64,000 bases of DNA from Hahellaceae bacterium (GTDB lineage: Bacteria; Pseudomonadota; Gammaproteobacteria; Pseudomonadales; Oleiphilaceae), in the NCBI GenBank assembly GCA_016744695.1, contig JADGDV010000002.1:124001-188000 (forward strand). The letters run 5' to 3'. Position numbers and translations under genes: made by a program. The notes below the pieces were generated by a model. The model was not told where the DNA came from and made no database searches. It saw only the letters and a program-made list of their open reading frames with translations. This document shows positions 8,379 to 17,392 of this stretch, one piece after another. Within the stretch, counting starts at the first letter, position 1. Every line of letters starts with the position of its first letter.

Positions 8379-8492
8379 GCCTTAACATCATTAATTAGTC
8401 ACCTAATATACGGGCTCAGGCCATTTAAATATCAACAGATAACAATTAATGGTAAATAAATGTAAAAAAATGAAACTTTGCCGTGTAATAAA

Positions 8493-8520
8493 TTGCTTTA
8501 TTCTCATAGTCCCTTAGAAT
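8493..8520 (+). promoter_or_regulatory. Candidate promoter of the main exopolysaccharide operon
   Basis: TTGCTT (8493-8498) and TAGAAT (8515-8520) are 16 bp apart in the 278-bp divergent spacer. The spacer also carries AT-rich stretches. I saw no JUMPstart/ops element and no convincing sigma-54 site here. Confidence 0.35.
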
Positions 8521-8618
8521 TAGCGGCATCAAGGTATGCCTAAAAATAGAAAGCCACAATAATAACAACAAAGTAGGTAGGCAATGTCACCAATGGATTA
8601 CCGTTATTAGGAGTTTTT

Positions 8619-10031
8619 GTGGCTCACATTAGAGTGTTTAAGCATTACGTACACCTGCCATTTGTTGTTTTGAGTGCAATGGATTTTATTGCGCTCATGG
8701 CGTCGTTTTACCTATCTAGTTTTTTCCTGTTTTTTACAGATGCATCTTTATTTTCAGATAATCTTAATGCTGTAGCTATGTCAGCTGTTTTTTATACCTT
8801 AATGGTACAGCTCACAATGATCGCTATAGGGGTTTATCAAGCCAAAATTGAAGAAGGCTTAAGTGGCATGATGTTACGTACCATTATGGGCGTCATTATT
8901 GCTATTTCTATGCTGTCTTTCTTTGTGTATGTAACAGGTGACCTATTATGGTATTTCACTAAAGGTCAGCTTTCGCTTACATCCGTATTAGCCGTGTTTG
9001 TACTTGGCATATTCCGTTCATTATTCTTTATGACATTAGGTGACGATGCATTCAAACGATCGGTATTAGTCTTGGGTGCAGGGCATAGAGCGCAAAATCT
9101 AGCACAAGATTTAACCGCCCCATTTGATCGTAAAGGTTTTAATGTTGTGGGTTATATTCCAATGTCTGATGAAGATATTAAAGTAGATGAAGCACTTCTT
9201 ATAAACTTGCCAGGTAACCTCCTTAGATACGCCCTTGAGCATAAAGTCGATGAAATTGTAGTGGCAGTTAATGATCGTAGAAAAAAGCTACCCATGAATG
9301 AGCTGCTAGACTGTAAAATGGAAGGCATTAATATCATTGATGGCCCTAGCTTCTATGAAAGAGAAAGCCGTAAGGTGCCGCTAGAAATGATAGAGCCAAG
9401 CTGGATGATATTTTCAGATGGTTTCAGCTCTTCATCTATAAATGACTATGTAAGAAGGGCTTTTGATCTATTTGCCAGTTTAATTCTTTTATTGGTCTCA
9501 TGGCCTTTCATGCTACTTACATTTATAGCGATAAAAATAGAAGAAGGGCTTTCTGCACCGTTGATATACAGCCAAGAGCGTGTAGGTTTAAATGGAGAGT
9601 CATTTTTTGTTCATAAGTTTCGTAGCATGCGCACAAACGCTGAAAAAGCAGGTGAAGCGATTTGGGCAAAAGAAAATGATACCCGTGTAACGCGAGTTGG
9701 TGAGTTCATCCGAAAGGTCAGAATAGATGAGCTGCCACAAATATTTAATGTGTTAAAAGGTGATATGTCTTTTGTAGGGCCAAGGCCAGAAAGACCTGTG
9801 TTTGTAAAACAGTTAACTGAAAACATACCGTATTACGCAGAGCGTCATAGAGTAAAACCCGGCATAACGGGCTGGGCTCAATTATGCTTTGCATACGGTG
9901 CAAGTGAAGAAGATAGTAGAGAGAAGCTACAATATGATCTTTACTATATAAAAAACAAAAGTCTTTTATTAGACTTAATCGTATTAATACAAACCGTTGA
10001 AGTGGTCCTTTTTAAGAAAGGCTCTAGATAA
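8619..10031 (+). CDS. Exosortase A-associated initiating sugar transferase (undecaprenyl-phosphate glycosyl-1-P transferase)
   Basis: The protein transfers the first sugar-1-phosphate to undecaprenyl phosphate in the inner membrane. The 470 residues begin with about five membrane segments (14-150), then a nucleotide-binding-like stretch VLVLGAGHRAQNLAQDL, another membrane helix near 285-310, and the C-terminal bacterial sugar transferase domain with FVHKFRSMRTNAEK, RIDELPQIFNVLKGDMSFVG (split by no gap) and PRPERP. The N-terminus MAHIRVFKHYVHLP fits the PEP-CTERM-associated family I recall as TIGR03013. The start is GTG with TAGGAG 5 bases upstream. It heads the plus-strand operon. Confidence 0.92.
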   Translation: MAHIRVFKHYVHLPFVVLSAMDFIALMASFYLSSFFLFFTDASLFSDNLNAVAMSAVFYTLMVQLTMIAIGVYQAKIEEGLSGMMLRTIMGVIIAISMLSFFVYVTGDLLWYFTKGQLSLTSVLAVFVLGIFRSLFFMTLGDDAFKRSVLVLGAGHRAQNLAQDLTAPFDRKGFNVVGYIPMSDEDIKVDEALLINLPGNLLRYALEHKVDEIVVAVNDRRKKLPMNELLDCKMEGINIIDGPSFYERESRKVPLEMIEPSWMIFSDGFSSSSINDYVRRAFDLFASLILLLVSWPFMLLTFIAIKIEEGLSAPLIYSQERVGLNGESFFVHKFRSMRTNAEKAGEAIWAKENDTRVTRVGEFIRKVRIDELPQIFNVLKGDMSFVGPRPERPVFVKQLTENIPYYAERHRVKPGITGWAQLCFAYGASEEDSREKLQYDLYYIKNKSLLLDLIVLIQTVEVVLFKKGSR

Positions 10032-10056
10032 TTTTATTTAAAATGAGGTAACACTA

Positions 10057-10689
10057 ATGTCAGGGAAGTTGTTAAAGGTACTCTCACTCATGTTTGTTTT
10101 TGTGCTGGGAGCTTGTTCAAGTACTCAGTATTCATCGCAAGAAAAAATAGATGCAGCGCTTCTAAAAAAAGCCGATGTTATCACTGAATATAAAATTGGA
10201 CCAACAGATCAGTTATTAGTCAATGTGTGGCGCAATGCCGAGTTGTCAATATCTGTGCCTGTACGTGTTGACGGTAATATATCAATACCATTAGTGGGTG
10301 ATGTTAAAGCCAGCGATTTAACACCAGAGCAATTAGCTTTAGATATAGAAAAGCAATTAGGGGATTATATTCGTGAACCTAAAGTGACTGTTGTAGTGAC
10401 AGGCATGGGAAGTCATGATTATAGGGCTAGAGTTAGAATAACGGGTGCTGTAAGGGCTCCTCAGTCACTTACGTACCATGAAGGTATGACTATTCTAGAC
10501 TTGGTTCTTATTGCGGGCGGCGTGAATGAATTTGCCTCTACAAGTAGCGCAGTCTTGTATAGACAAAACAATAATGAAGTGGTGGCAATTCCAATTGATG
10601 TAGACTCAATTTTAAGTGAAGGCCTTATTGGTTCAAATTATAAGCTACAGCCTGGTGACATCGTAACAATACCTGAGAAAGTTTTTTAA
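10057..10689 (+). CDS. XrtA/PEP-CTERM-type polysaccharide export lipoprotein (Wza-like)
   Basis: The 210-residue protein is a probable outer-membrane export component. A lipoprotein signal peptide ends at LGAC (Cys at about 20). The polysaccharide export domain follows, with YKIGPTDQLLVNVWRN and DGNISIPLVGDV. A SLBB-like part comes next, with RITGAVRAPQSLTYHEGMTILDL, and the protein ends LQPGDIVTIPEKVF. It is shorter than Wza (379), as is usual for this exosortase-associated family. It lies 25 bp after the sugar transferase gene and 15 bp before the chain-length gene, in the standard XrtA gene order. Confidence 0.92.
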   Translation: MSGKLLKVLSLMFVFVLGACSSTQYSSQEKIDAALLKKADVITEYKIGPTDQLLVNVWRNAELSISVPVRVDGNISIPLVGDVKASDLTPEQLALDIEKQLGDYIREPKVTVVVTGMGSHDYRARVRITGAVRAPQSLTYHEGMTILDLVLIAGGVNEFASTSSAVLYRQNNNEVVAIPIDVDSILSEGLIGSNYKLQPGDIVTIPEKVF

Positions 10690-10704
10690 AGAATAAGGAT
10701 AGCA

Positions 10705-12213
10705 ATGCAAGTACCAATAGGTAGTATTCCTGGCGAGTTAATAAAAGAAGTCCGTAATAGAAAATGGACTTTTTTCCTACTATTCGTGGCCATTAGTAGC
10801 TTATTGTTAGCTATAGGCTTTGTATGGCCAGAAAAATATACATCAACAGTCACTATTTTTGTTGATGACCAAAATATTATTCGACCGCTTATGGAAGGCT
10901 CAGCTGTCACAACAAAAATTACTGACAGAAGTTCAGAGGCTAAACAGCTTTTATTTAGCCATAGAGTACTCAGTAAGCTCGCGTCTAATGAAGAGATCTG
11001 GGGTGATGTAAGTACCAATAAAATTAATGAGCGTGTTGCCGTACTTAAACGAAAAGTGCGTTTTAGTAAATTAAGTGACAACTATTTTAATATTAATTAC
11101 AAAGGTACAGACCCAGTAAGAACATTCAAGGTAGCGCAAAAACTGGGGCAGTTATTTATAGCTGAAAGCGATGATAAAAAGAAAGAAGAAAGCCGAAGTG
11201 CTTACTCTTTTGTAGATAAACAGGTTAAAACCTACCAAGCACAACTTAAGCAATCTGTTGATACGCTAAAAGATTTTCTTTCAAATAATGTCGAAGGTAC
11301 TGAAGACTCCGTCAATCGTCGAATGACAGAACTGCAATCACAACTTGAGCAGGCTGACCTTGAATTAAAAGAGCTATTAACTCAAAAATCTTCTTTAGGT
11401 TCACAAATGAAGGGGGCGGGTAAGTTATTAGCACAAACAAGGCAGGGGAACCCCTATACCTCGCGAATAAACTCACTGCAAGAAAAGTTAGATGTATTGC
11501 GCTTAAGTTATCACGATAGCTACCCAGATATTGTGAGTCTTAAACAGCAGATAAATGACCTGCACAAAGCGCTTGATGAAGACCTTAAAAGTGAAAAGAA
11601 ACCAACGGAAAGAACAAATTCAGAATATAACCCTTTGTATCTTGAGCTGGAAAGTGAGTTAGCAAAAACTCAAACTAGAATACGTACAGTAAATACAAGA
11701 ATAAGCTCATTAAAAGAATTGCTTATTACTGCTAATGGCCGAATGGAGCGATTCCAGTCTAATAAGGCTAAGCTGGCTGAACTCACACGAGATAGTGACG
11801 TAAACCGCGGTATATACGAAGATCTTCTTAAACGAAGAGAAAAAGCACGTGTATCAATGCACCTAGATATAGAAGGTCAGGGTCTTAGCTATAAAATACA
11901 CGAGCCCGCAGAATATCCTTTAAACCCGATTGGTTTGCAATTCTTTCACTTTGCCATATTAGGGCTAATTATGGGCTTAGTGTTACCTCTTGGTATTTTT
12001 GCCGGCCTTTATCAAATAGACCCAAGAATAAGAATAGGATCAGTACTTGAAGAAAATACTGGAATCCCTGTTTTAACCACCATCCCATATTTAAATACGC
12101 CTTTAGAAGCAAGAAAAAACAGATACAAAACGATATTAATCTTTAGTTTCGGGATAATTCTTATAATTGCATACCTAGGAATAACCTGGCTCAAAATAAA
12201 GGGCGAAATTTAA
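10705..12213 (+). CDS. XrtA-associated chain-length determinant protein (Wzz-like)
   Basis: This inner-membrane protein probably sets polymer length and links export to synthesis. Of its 502 residues, a first membrane segment lies at about 22-40 and two more lie near 410-430 and 478-496. A long periplasmic part between them is rich in coiled coil (about 165-385). The early PEKYTSTVTIFVDDQ is typical of Wzz domains. It stops at 12213 and shares its final base with the A of the next ATG. The partner kinase-like protein encoded next lacks a P-loop lysine, so control of this Wzz protein may not use phosphorylation. Confidence 0.92.
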   Translation: MQVPIGSIPGELIKEVRNRKWTFFLLFVAISSLLLAIGFVWPEKYTSTVTIFVDDQNIIRPLMEGSAVTTKITDRSSEAKQLLFSHRVLSKLASNEEIWGDVSTNKINERVAVLKRKVRFSKLSDNYFNINYKGTDPVRTFKVAQKLGQLFIAESDDKKKEESRSAYSFVDKQVKTYQAQLKQSVDTLKDFLSNNVEGTEDSVNRRMTELQSQLEQADLELKELLTQKSSLGSQMKGAGKLLAQTRQGNPYTSRINSLQEKLDVLRLSYHDSYPDIVSLKQQINDLHKALDEDLKSEKKPTERTNSEYNPLYLELESELAKTQTRIRTVNTRISSLKELLITANGRMERFQSNKAKLAELTRDSDVNRGIYEDLLKRREKARVSMHLDIEGQGLSYKIHEPAEYPLNPIGLQFFHFAILGLIMGLVLPLGIFAGLYQIDPRIRIGSVLEENTGIPVLTTIPYLNTPLEARKNRYKTILIFSFGIILIIAYLGITWLKIKGEI

Positions 12214-13040
12214 TGACTCAAGATAACAACGAAACTCGCCACAGCTTAATACGTGACGGCGATATAATATCTGAACCTCTTGATTTCTCAGATAAAAATA
12301 TGCGTTCACTGGTGCCTGGCGCCATTAATGTGTCTTCATCAGGTATAGAAAAGCACGTTATCAGTCGTCAAATATCTAAAATGGATGAGCCAGGGCTCTT
12401 GTCTCATGACGATATGGAAGAAAGAGGCATTTTATTTCCTGAATCCAGTGACCGTATTTTAGTTAACCGGTTTAGAGATCTAAGAACACGTTTGCTTGAG
12501 ATGAGTAAGGGAAATAATTTTTCTTTATTAGTTACTTCTATTGCAGAAGGAGGGGGCGGCTCTTTTGTCGCGCTAAACCTTGCCAGTGCATTTTCTTTCG
12601 ATAAAAGTAAAACTGCACTCATCGTAGACTGTAATCTTAGAGAACCCTCACTTCATCAAAAACTTGATTTGGTGCCAGAGTATGGCTTAACCGATTTTTT
12701 AGAAAACCCTGAGATTGAAATAGGTAGTATTATATACCCTTCTGGTCTTCTACGATTGAGGGTAATACCTGCAGGTACACGAAGTGAATACCCTGGTGAG
12801 TTTTTCTCTTCATTTAGAATGAAACAATTTTTAGGGGCTATTAGAAAACGTTACCCCGATAGATTTATAATACTCGATGCACCTTCTTTAGAAGAGTCTC
12901 CTGATGCACGAATATTATCTGAGTTATGTGATTATACAATGATGGTTGTGCCTCACGCTAAGGTTACAGAAGCTCAAATCACCAAAGCAGTGAGTTCTTT
13001 TTCTGAAGATAAGTTTGTTGGTGTTGTGTTAAATGGATAA
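12213..13040 (+). CDS. Tyrosine autokinase-like protein with a degenerate P-loop (likely pseudokinase)
   Basis: The 275-residue protein belongs with exosortase-associated CpsD/Wzc-like autokinases: RFRDLRTRLLE (about 86-96), an IVDCNLREPSLH Walker A'-like stretch (about 137-148) and FIILDAPSL (about 218-226). The Walker A, normally GEGKS, reads AEGGGGSF (111-118). The essential Lys is Gly, and the DNA (12544-12570) reads cleanly without a frameshift. Walker A' has DCN where DAD/DxD is usual. No tyrosine-rich C-terminal tail is present, and the protein stops VVLNG, overlapping the next gene by 8 bp. ATP binding is therefore doubtful. The gene keeps its operon place and frame, so a structural or regulatory role is likely. 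Confidence 0.85.
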   Translation: MTQDNNETRHSLIRDGDIISEPLDFSDKNMRSLVPGAINVSSSGIEKHVISRQISKMDEPGLLSHDDMEERGILFPESSDRILVNRFRDLRTRLLEMSKGNNFSLLVTSIAEGGGGSFVALNLASAFSFDKSKTALIVDCNLREPSLHQKLDLVPEYGLTDFLENPEIEIGSIIYPSGLLRLRVIPAGTRSEYPGEFFSSFRMKQFLGAIRKRYPDRFIILDAPSLEESPDARILSELCDYTMMVVPHAKVTEAQITKAVSSFSEDKFVGVVLNG

Positions 13041-14304
13041 GAGTAGAAAAGGAGTTCGTTTATTAGTGGTTGCAATATCCACTTTAACGTTTAGTTCTAT
13101 TGCGTTAGGTGTTGATGTTAAAACATCACTTAAAACTGAATATAGCGATAACATTACAAAAACTGAAAATCATCAAGTTGATGATTTTGAACACTCTGTA
13201 AATTTATTCATATCTACGGAAGATAGATATGGAAAATTTGATAATAGCTTGCTTGCAGATTTCAGTTATAAGCACTACCAACATGATACGTTTTCTAATG
13301 ATTTAGAAACAGAACTAAAGTGGGATGGGGTTTATCACATATTACCCAATTTTTTTACATGGGATATTCGTGATGAAATAAGTGAAGTTGTAATTAATAC
13401 TGCCCAGGTGAATACACCAGACAACCGAGAAAGACGAAATGTGTTTTCAACAGGGCCTAGAATTGATTATAAAATAACTAAATTAGATTCACTCAATTTA
13501 AGTGGTTTGTATCAACGAACAGACTTTCAAACAGAAGGCGCAGATAGTGATCGACTCAGGGCTGACTCTAGTTGGTCTCATGTATTCTCAGATCGCAGTA
13601 CAGGCGGTTTAAATTATCGCTGGAGCAAAACTGAATTTAGCCGTGGTAGAAATATTTACAATGCCGAAGCAACAGTCTTTACTAAATTGTCTAACCTGCA
13701 AAATACCCTTGATCTTGAATATGGTTTAGTAGACGTAAAATCAAAAGATACCAATGACCAGCAAGATACTGACTCCTCAACCTGGGATGCAAGATACACA
13801 CGCAGAATTGATGCCTCATCAAACTTAAGTTTAAGCTACCTTCGTGAAGTGGGTGATACCTCAACCAGCTTTGACGCATTAGTTGATGGCTCTTATATAG
13901 ATATATCAGATATTGATATTGTTAGAGTGACCGAGTGGGGCATAGATTACACAAAATCATTCTCAAGCCGCTCAAGAGCGTCGGTAAGGCTTTATGATGA
14001 TGAAGTAGTTTACCTTGAAACCGGCGATGTAGAAGAAAGAAGCGGCATCGATATTCGATTAACAAGACCTATTAGACCCACATTAAGTGTTAATTTTGAT
14101 GCGAACTACGAGCATTCAACCTTTAAAGATCTTGATAGAAAAGATGATCGCTACGATGTAGCCATTGGCCTGAGTAAATCATTTTATAAAAATTTATCAT
14201 TAGCGCTAGAAACCGGTATAGAAGAGCAAGACAGTAGTCAGCCCTTAAATGATTATACCGAGTGGACTATTTCAGCAGAATTAACGTATATACCCCCGTT
14301 GTAA
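13033..14304 (+). CDS. Exosortase system-associated outer-membrane protein (TIGR03016-like beta-barrel)
   Basis: The 423-residue protein has a signal peptide (about 1-26, ending SIALG) and then alternating polar and aromatic strands, such as NLSGLYQRTDFQ, GGLNYRWSKTEF, ASVRLYDDEV and SVNFDANYEH, as in an outer-membrane barrel. It matches the family I recall as TIGR03016, found only in PEP-CTERM polysaccharide loci and of unknown role. In many such loci an ExeA-like ATPase gene (TIGR03015) follows; here the next gene is the deacetylase, so that ATPase is absent. It overlaps the kinase-like gene by 8 bp. Confidence 0.85.
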   Translation: MDKSRKGVRLLVVAISTLTFSSIALGVDVKTSLKTEYSDNITKTENHQVDDFEHSVNLFISTEDRYGKFDNSLLADFSYKHYQHDTFSNDLETELKWDGVYHILPNFFTWDIRDEISEVVINTAQVNTPDNRERRNVFSTGPRIDYKITKLDSLNLSGLYQRTDFQTEGADSDRLRADSSWSHVFSDRSTGGLNYRWSKTEFSRGRNIYNAEATVFTKLSNLQNTLDLEYGLVDVKSKDTNDQQDTDSSTWDARYTRRIDASSNLSLSYLREVGDTSTSFDALVDGSYIDISDIDIVRVTEWGIDYTKSFSSRSRASVRLYDDEVVYLETGDVEERSGIDIRLTRPIRPTLSVNFDANYEHSTFKDLDRKDDRYDVAIGLSKSFYKNLSLALETGIEEQDSSQPLNDYTEWTISAELTYIPPL

Positions 14305-14317
14305 AGGAAGAATTATT

Positions 14318-15208
14318 TTGCAAAGGAACAGCCGTACTTTAGATAACAGTGCATCAATTAAAAATGCATTAACCATCGATGTTGAAGATTATTTTCATGT
14401 GGCAGCCTTGTCACAAAGCATATCAACCTCTCAGTGGGACTCCCTAGAATGTAGAGTAGAGCGTAATACTGAAAAGCTTTTAGAGCTTTTTGAATCACGT
14501 AATGTAAACGCAACCTTTTTTACCCTGGGTTGGGTGGCAGAAAGATACCCAAATATAGTTAAAAAAATAGCTCAAGCAGGGCACGAAGTTGCCTCTCATG
14601 GGTATAGCCATCAATTAATTTACAATCAAAAACCTGAAGTATTTAAAGAAGAAACATTAAAATCTAAAAACATATTAGAAGATATTATTCAAAAAGAAGT
14701 AATAGGCTATAGAGCGGCTAGTTATTCAATTACTAATAAATCAAAGTGGGCCTTAGATACACTTTGTGAATTAGGCTTTAAATATGATTCAAGTATATTC
14801 CCTGTAAAACATGATTTATATGGCATACCCGGTAGCCCTCGCTGGCCTTATAAACTAGAAACAGACAATAAAAACACCATTGTAGAGTTTCCTATTTCTA
14901 CCTTCGATATCGCTAGCTACAAACTACCCATAGCCGGTGGTGGATATTTTAGGTTGTTCCCTTACTGGTTTACTAAGCTCGGCCTAGGCTCAATTAACAG
15001 GCTAAACGAGCCCTTTGTTTTTTACTTACATCCATGGGAAATAGATCCACAGCAACCCAGAGTAAAGGCAAGTTTGTTTTCTACCTTTAGACACTACAAT
15101 AATCTTGAAAAATGTTATTCAAGGTTAGAAAACCTATTAAATGATTTCAGCTTTACAACGGTTGAAGATGTATTAGTACAGAAACAACTATTAGAAAAGA
15201 GAGTGTAA
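14318..15208 (+). CDS. XrtA-associated polysaccharide deacetylase
   Basis: This NodB-like enzyme removes acetyl groups from N-acetyl sugars of the polysaccharide. Motifs are LTIDVEDYF (about 18-26) with the metal and catalytic Asp residues, TFFTLGWVAERYP, and HEVASHGYSHQ (about 88-98), the second metal-binding motif. The C-terminal region with FYLHPWEIDPQQPR fits the DUF3473 extension typical of exosortase-associated members. The start is an uncommon TTG at 14318, with AAGGAAG 7 bases upstream and no ATG nearby. It lies 13 bp after the outer-membrane gene. Confidence 0.9.
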   Translation: MQRNSRTLDNSASIKNALTIDVEDYFHVAALSQSISTSQWDSLECRVERNTEKLLELFESRNVNATFFTLGWVAERYPNIVKKIAQAGHEVASHGYSHQLIYNQKPEVFKEETLKSKNILEDIIQKEVIGYRAASYSITNKSKWALDTLCELGFKYDSSIFPVKHDLYGIPGSPRWPYKLETDNKNTIVEFPISTFDIASYKLPIAGGGYFRLFPYWFTKLGLGSINRLNEPFVFYLHPWEIDPQQPRVKASLFSTFRHYNNLEKCYSRLENLLNDFSFTTVEDVLVQKQLLEKRV

Positions 15209-15213
15209 GGTAA

Positions 15214-16362
15214 ATGGAATTTTTATTCTGGTTCAGTTTAGTGCTAGTTGTTTATATATATATTGGTTACCCCTTAGTTATTAAGTTGTTATCGGCTAAT
15301 AACCAACGGGTAAACAAAGACGACCAGTTTCGCCCCTCTGTATCCATATTAATTGCAGCCTTTAATGAAGAAAAAGATATAGCCAATACCATAAGAAACA
15401 AACTGTCTTTAGACTACCCAAAAGACAAACTAGAAATTATTGTGGTATCTGATGAGTCAGAAGATAAAACAGACGAAATTGTGCAAAACCTTGCCAAAGA
15501 AGCAAGCATAAGTATAAAGCTCGTAAGACAAGTACCAAGAAGTGGTAAAACATCAGGGCTTAACCTAATTGTGCCTGAGGCCACAGGAGAGATAATTGTA
15601 TTCTCCGATGCAAACTCTATTTATGCAGAAAATACACTTATAAAATTAGTCAGTAACTTCGCCGATAGTAAGGTCGGTTATGTAACCGGTAAAATGGTCT
15701 ACGCCAACTCAGATGGCTCTTTAGTAGGTGATGGTTGCAGTAGTTACATGAAGTATGAAAACTGGTTACGAGAGCATGAGACTAAGTTAGGTTCAGTAGT
15801 GGGTGTAGATGGCGGTGTAGATGCCATGAGAAAAGACCTTTACGAACAACTCAATGCAGACCAGCTACCAGACTTTGTACAACCACTCAAAGTAGCAGAA
15901 AAAGGCTACCGTGTTGTGTACGAACCCGAAGCATTGCTTAAAGAAGAAGCATTAGATGATTCGGGTAGAGAATACAACATGAGGGTACGCGTAACCCTAA
16001 GAGCACTCTGGGCATTACATGACATGCGACAACTGCTTAACCCGCTTCAATTCGGGCTATTTTCATTCCAGATGATCTCCCACAAACTACTAAGATATTT
16101 AGCATTTATGCCCTTAATATGGGTGTTCTTCTCAAATCTGTTCTTGCTAGACTCTGGTGCTATTTATGTTTTAGGTTTTATAGGGCAGCTAGCCTTCTAT
16201 TTCTTAGCGTGGCAGGGCAAGAAATATCAAGATGACAAAGATGCCCCGGTTTATTACACCTTGCCTTATTATTTTAGTTTGTTAAATGTTGCTTGTGTTC
16301 ATGCTACCTGGCGTTACTTGAAGGGTGAGAAACAGGTAATTTGGAAGCCTAGGGTAGGGTAA
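15214..16362 (+). CDS. Membrane-anchored family 2 glycosyltransferase
   Basis: The 382-residue protein starts with a membrane helix (1-25). A GT-A domain follows, with VSILIAAFNEEKDI (about 44-57), IIVVSDESEDKT and the metal-binding VFSDANSIY (about 129-137). VVGVDGGVDAMR is the acceptor-site region. Three or so membrane segments close the protein (about 285-370). It resembles BcsA/HAS-like processive transferases in layout but lacks a clear QxxRW motif, so processivity is uncertain. It begins 5 bp after the deacetylase stop. Confidence 0.85.
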   Translation: MEFLFWFSLVLVVYIYIGYPLVIKLLSANNQRVNKDDQFRPSVSILIAAFNEEKDIANTIRNKLSLDYPKDKLEIIVVSDESEDKTDEIVQNLAKEASISIKLVRQVPRSGKTSGLNLIVPEATGEIIVFSDANSIYAENTLIKLVSNFADSKVGYVTGKMVYANSDGSLVGDGCSSYMKYENWLREHETKLGSVVGVDGGVDAMRKDLYEQLNADQLPDFVQPLKVAEKGYRVVYEPEALLKEEALDDSGREYNMRVRVTLRALWALHDMRQLLNPLQFGLFSFQMISHKLLRYLAFMPLIWVFFSNLFLLDSGAIYVLGFIGQLAFYFLAWQGKKYQDDKDAPVYYTLPYYFSLLNVACVHATWRYLKGEKQVIWKPRVG

Positions 16363-16363
16363 A

Positions 16364-17392
16364 ATGAGAATTGCTACTTTAGATTTAATGAGGTTTTTTG
16401 CCGCTATATCAGTGGTGCTTTACCATTATATATCAAGACCTGAGTCTACAATTTTTCCTGGTTTGGCTGAGTTTACAAAGTTTGGTTATCTAGGTGTGCC
16501 AATATTTTTTATGATCAGTGGGTATGTAATATCACTTTCTGCTGAAAACAGGTCTGCATATAAGTTTGCGGTATCAAGGTTTGTAAGGCTTTATCCTGCT
16601 TTGTGGTTCTCTGTGATTTTTACTGTAATCGTCGTCTCATTTACAGGTGACCGAAGCTTCTCATATACACAGGTGTTAGCAAATCTTACTTTGCTTAATG
16701 ACTATATGGGTATTGGTAATATAGATGGTGTTTACTGGACATTACAGGCCGAAATTAAATTTTATGCGTGTGTGTTTTTTCTAGTATTAACAGGTTTGTT
16801 CAGTAGATATAAACTATGGCTTAGCATTTGGCTGGCTTCTACGTGTGCCCATTTCTTTATTAACCAACCATTTTTTATGGGGTGGTTTATTTCACCCGGT
16901 TATTCACCCTATTTTATAGTGGGTGTTAGTTTTTATTTAATTCAAAAGAAAGGCTTTGATTCATATAACGTTGCAGTATTACTTATATCCGCAACGCTTT
17001 GCGCCTGCCAAGCTTTTACACAAGCAGAAGGTTATATAGCTGATTGGGTTAAGAATGACTCCCTAATCGCAAGTATCATTGTGCTTATAGCCATTATATT
17101 TTTTATTGGTGTTGCAAAAAATTACGTTAGCTTCAAAGGAGGGAGGTTTGCGTATGTACTTGGGGCACTAACGTATCCGTTATATCTTCTCCATAACAGT
17201 GCTGGCAAATCAATTATAGATTCTGATGCGTTGTCTAGCTTCAAGCAAGAGCAAGTTGTTATTGTGGTTATATTACTTATGCTTAGTTTGTCTTACATTG
17301 TTTTTCGTTTTGTTGAGTTGCCTGTATCTAAAGCACTTAAGTTAATGCTCACTAATTCAAATACATCTTTAAAGCCAAAGGCTTCGTTATGA
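16364..17392 (+). CDS. Acyltransferase 3 family membrane protein (OafA-like)
   Basis: The 342-residue protein has about ten membrane segments and the family's N-terminal signature: TLDLMRFFAAISVVLYHY (about 5-22) with the catalytic His. Further on are GVPIFFMISGYVISLS (about 47-62) and FVRLYPALW. Such enzymes move O-acetyl or other acyl groups across the inner membrane onto exported sugars. The gene starts 1 bp after the glycosyltransferase stop and overlaps the next gene by 4 bp (ATGA), so it is translated as part of the operon. It probably O-acylates the polysaccharide. Confidence 0.9.
   Translation: MRIATLDLMRFFAAISVVLYHYISRPESTIFPGLAEFTKFGYLGVPIFFMISGYVISLSAENRSAYKFAVSRFVRLYPALWFSVIFTVIVVSFTGDRSFSYTQVLANLTLLNDYMGIGNIDGVYWTLQAEIKFYACVFFLVLTGLFSRYKLWLSIWLASTCAHFFINQPFFMGWFISPGYSPYFIVGVSFYLIQKKGFDSYNVAVLLISATLCACQAFTQAEGYIADWVKNDSLIASIIVLIAIIFFIGVAKNYVSFKGGRFAYVLGALTYPLYLLHNSAGKSIIDSDALSSFKQEQVVIVVILLMLSLSYIVFRFVELPVSKALKLMLTNSNTSLKPKASL

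Noticed and set aside
8461-8520. Sigma-54 promoter upstream of the main exopolysaccharide operon
   Set aside because: TTGC occurs but no GG stands 10 bp before it, so the -24 element is missing.
8356-8618. JUMPstart/ops-type antitermination element before the polysaccharide operon
   Set aside because: No GGCGGTAG-like core was found in the spacer on either strand.
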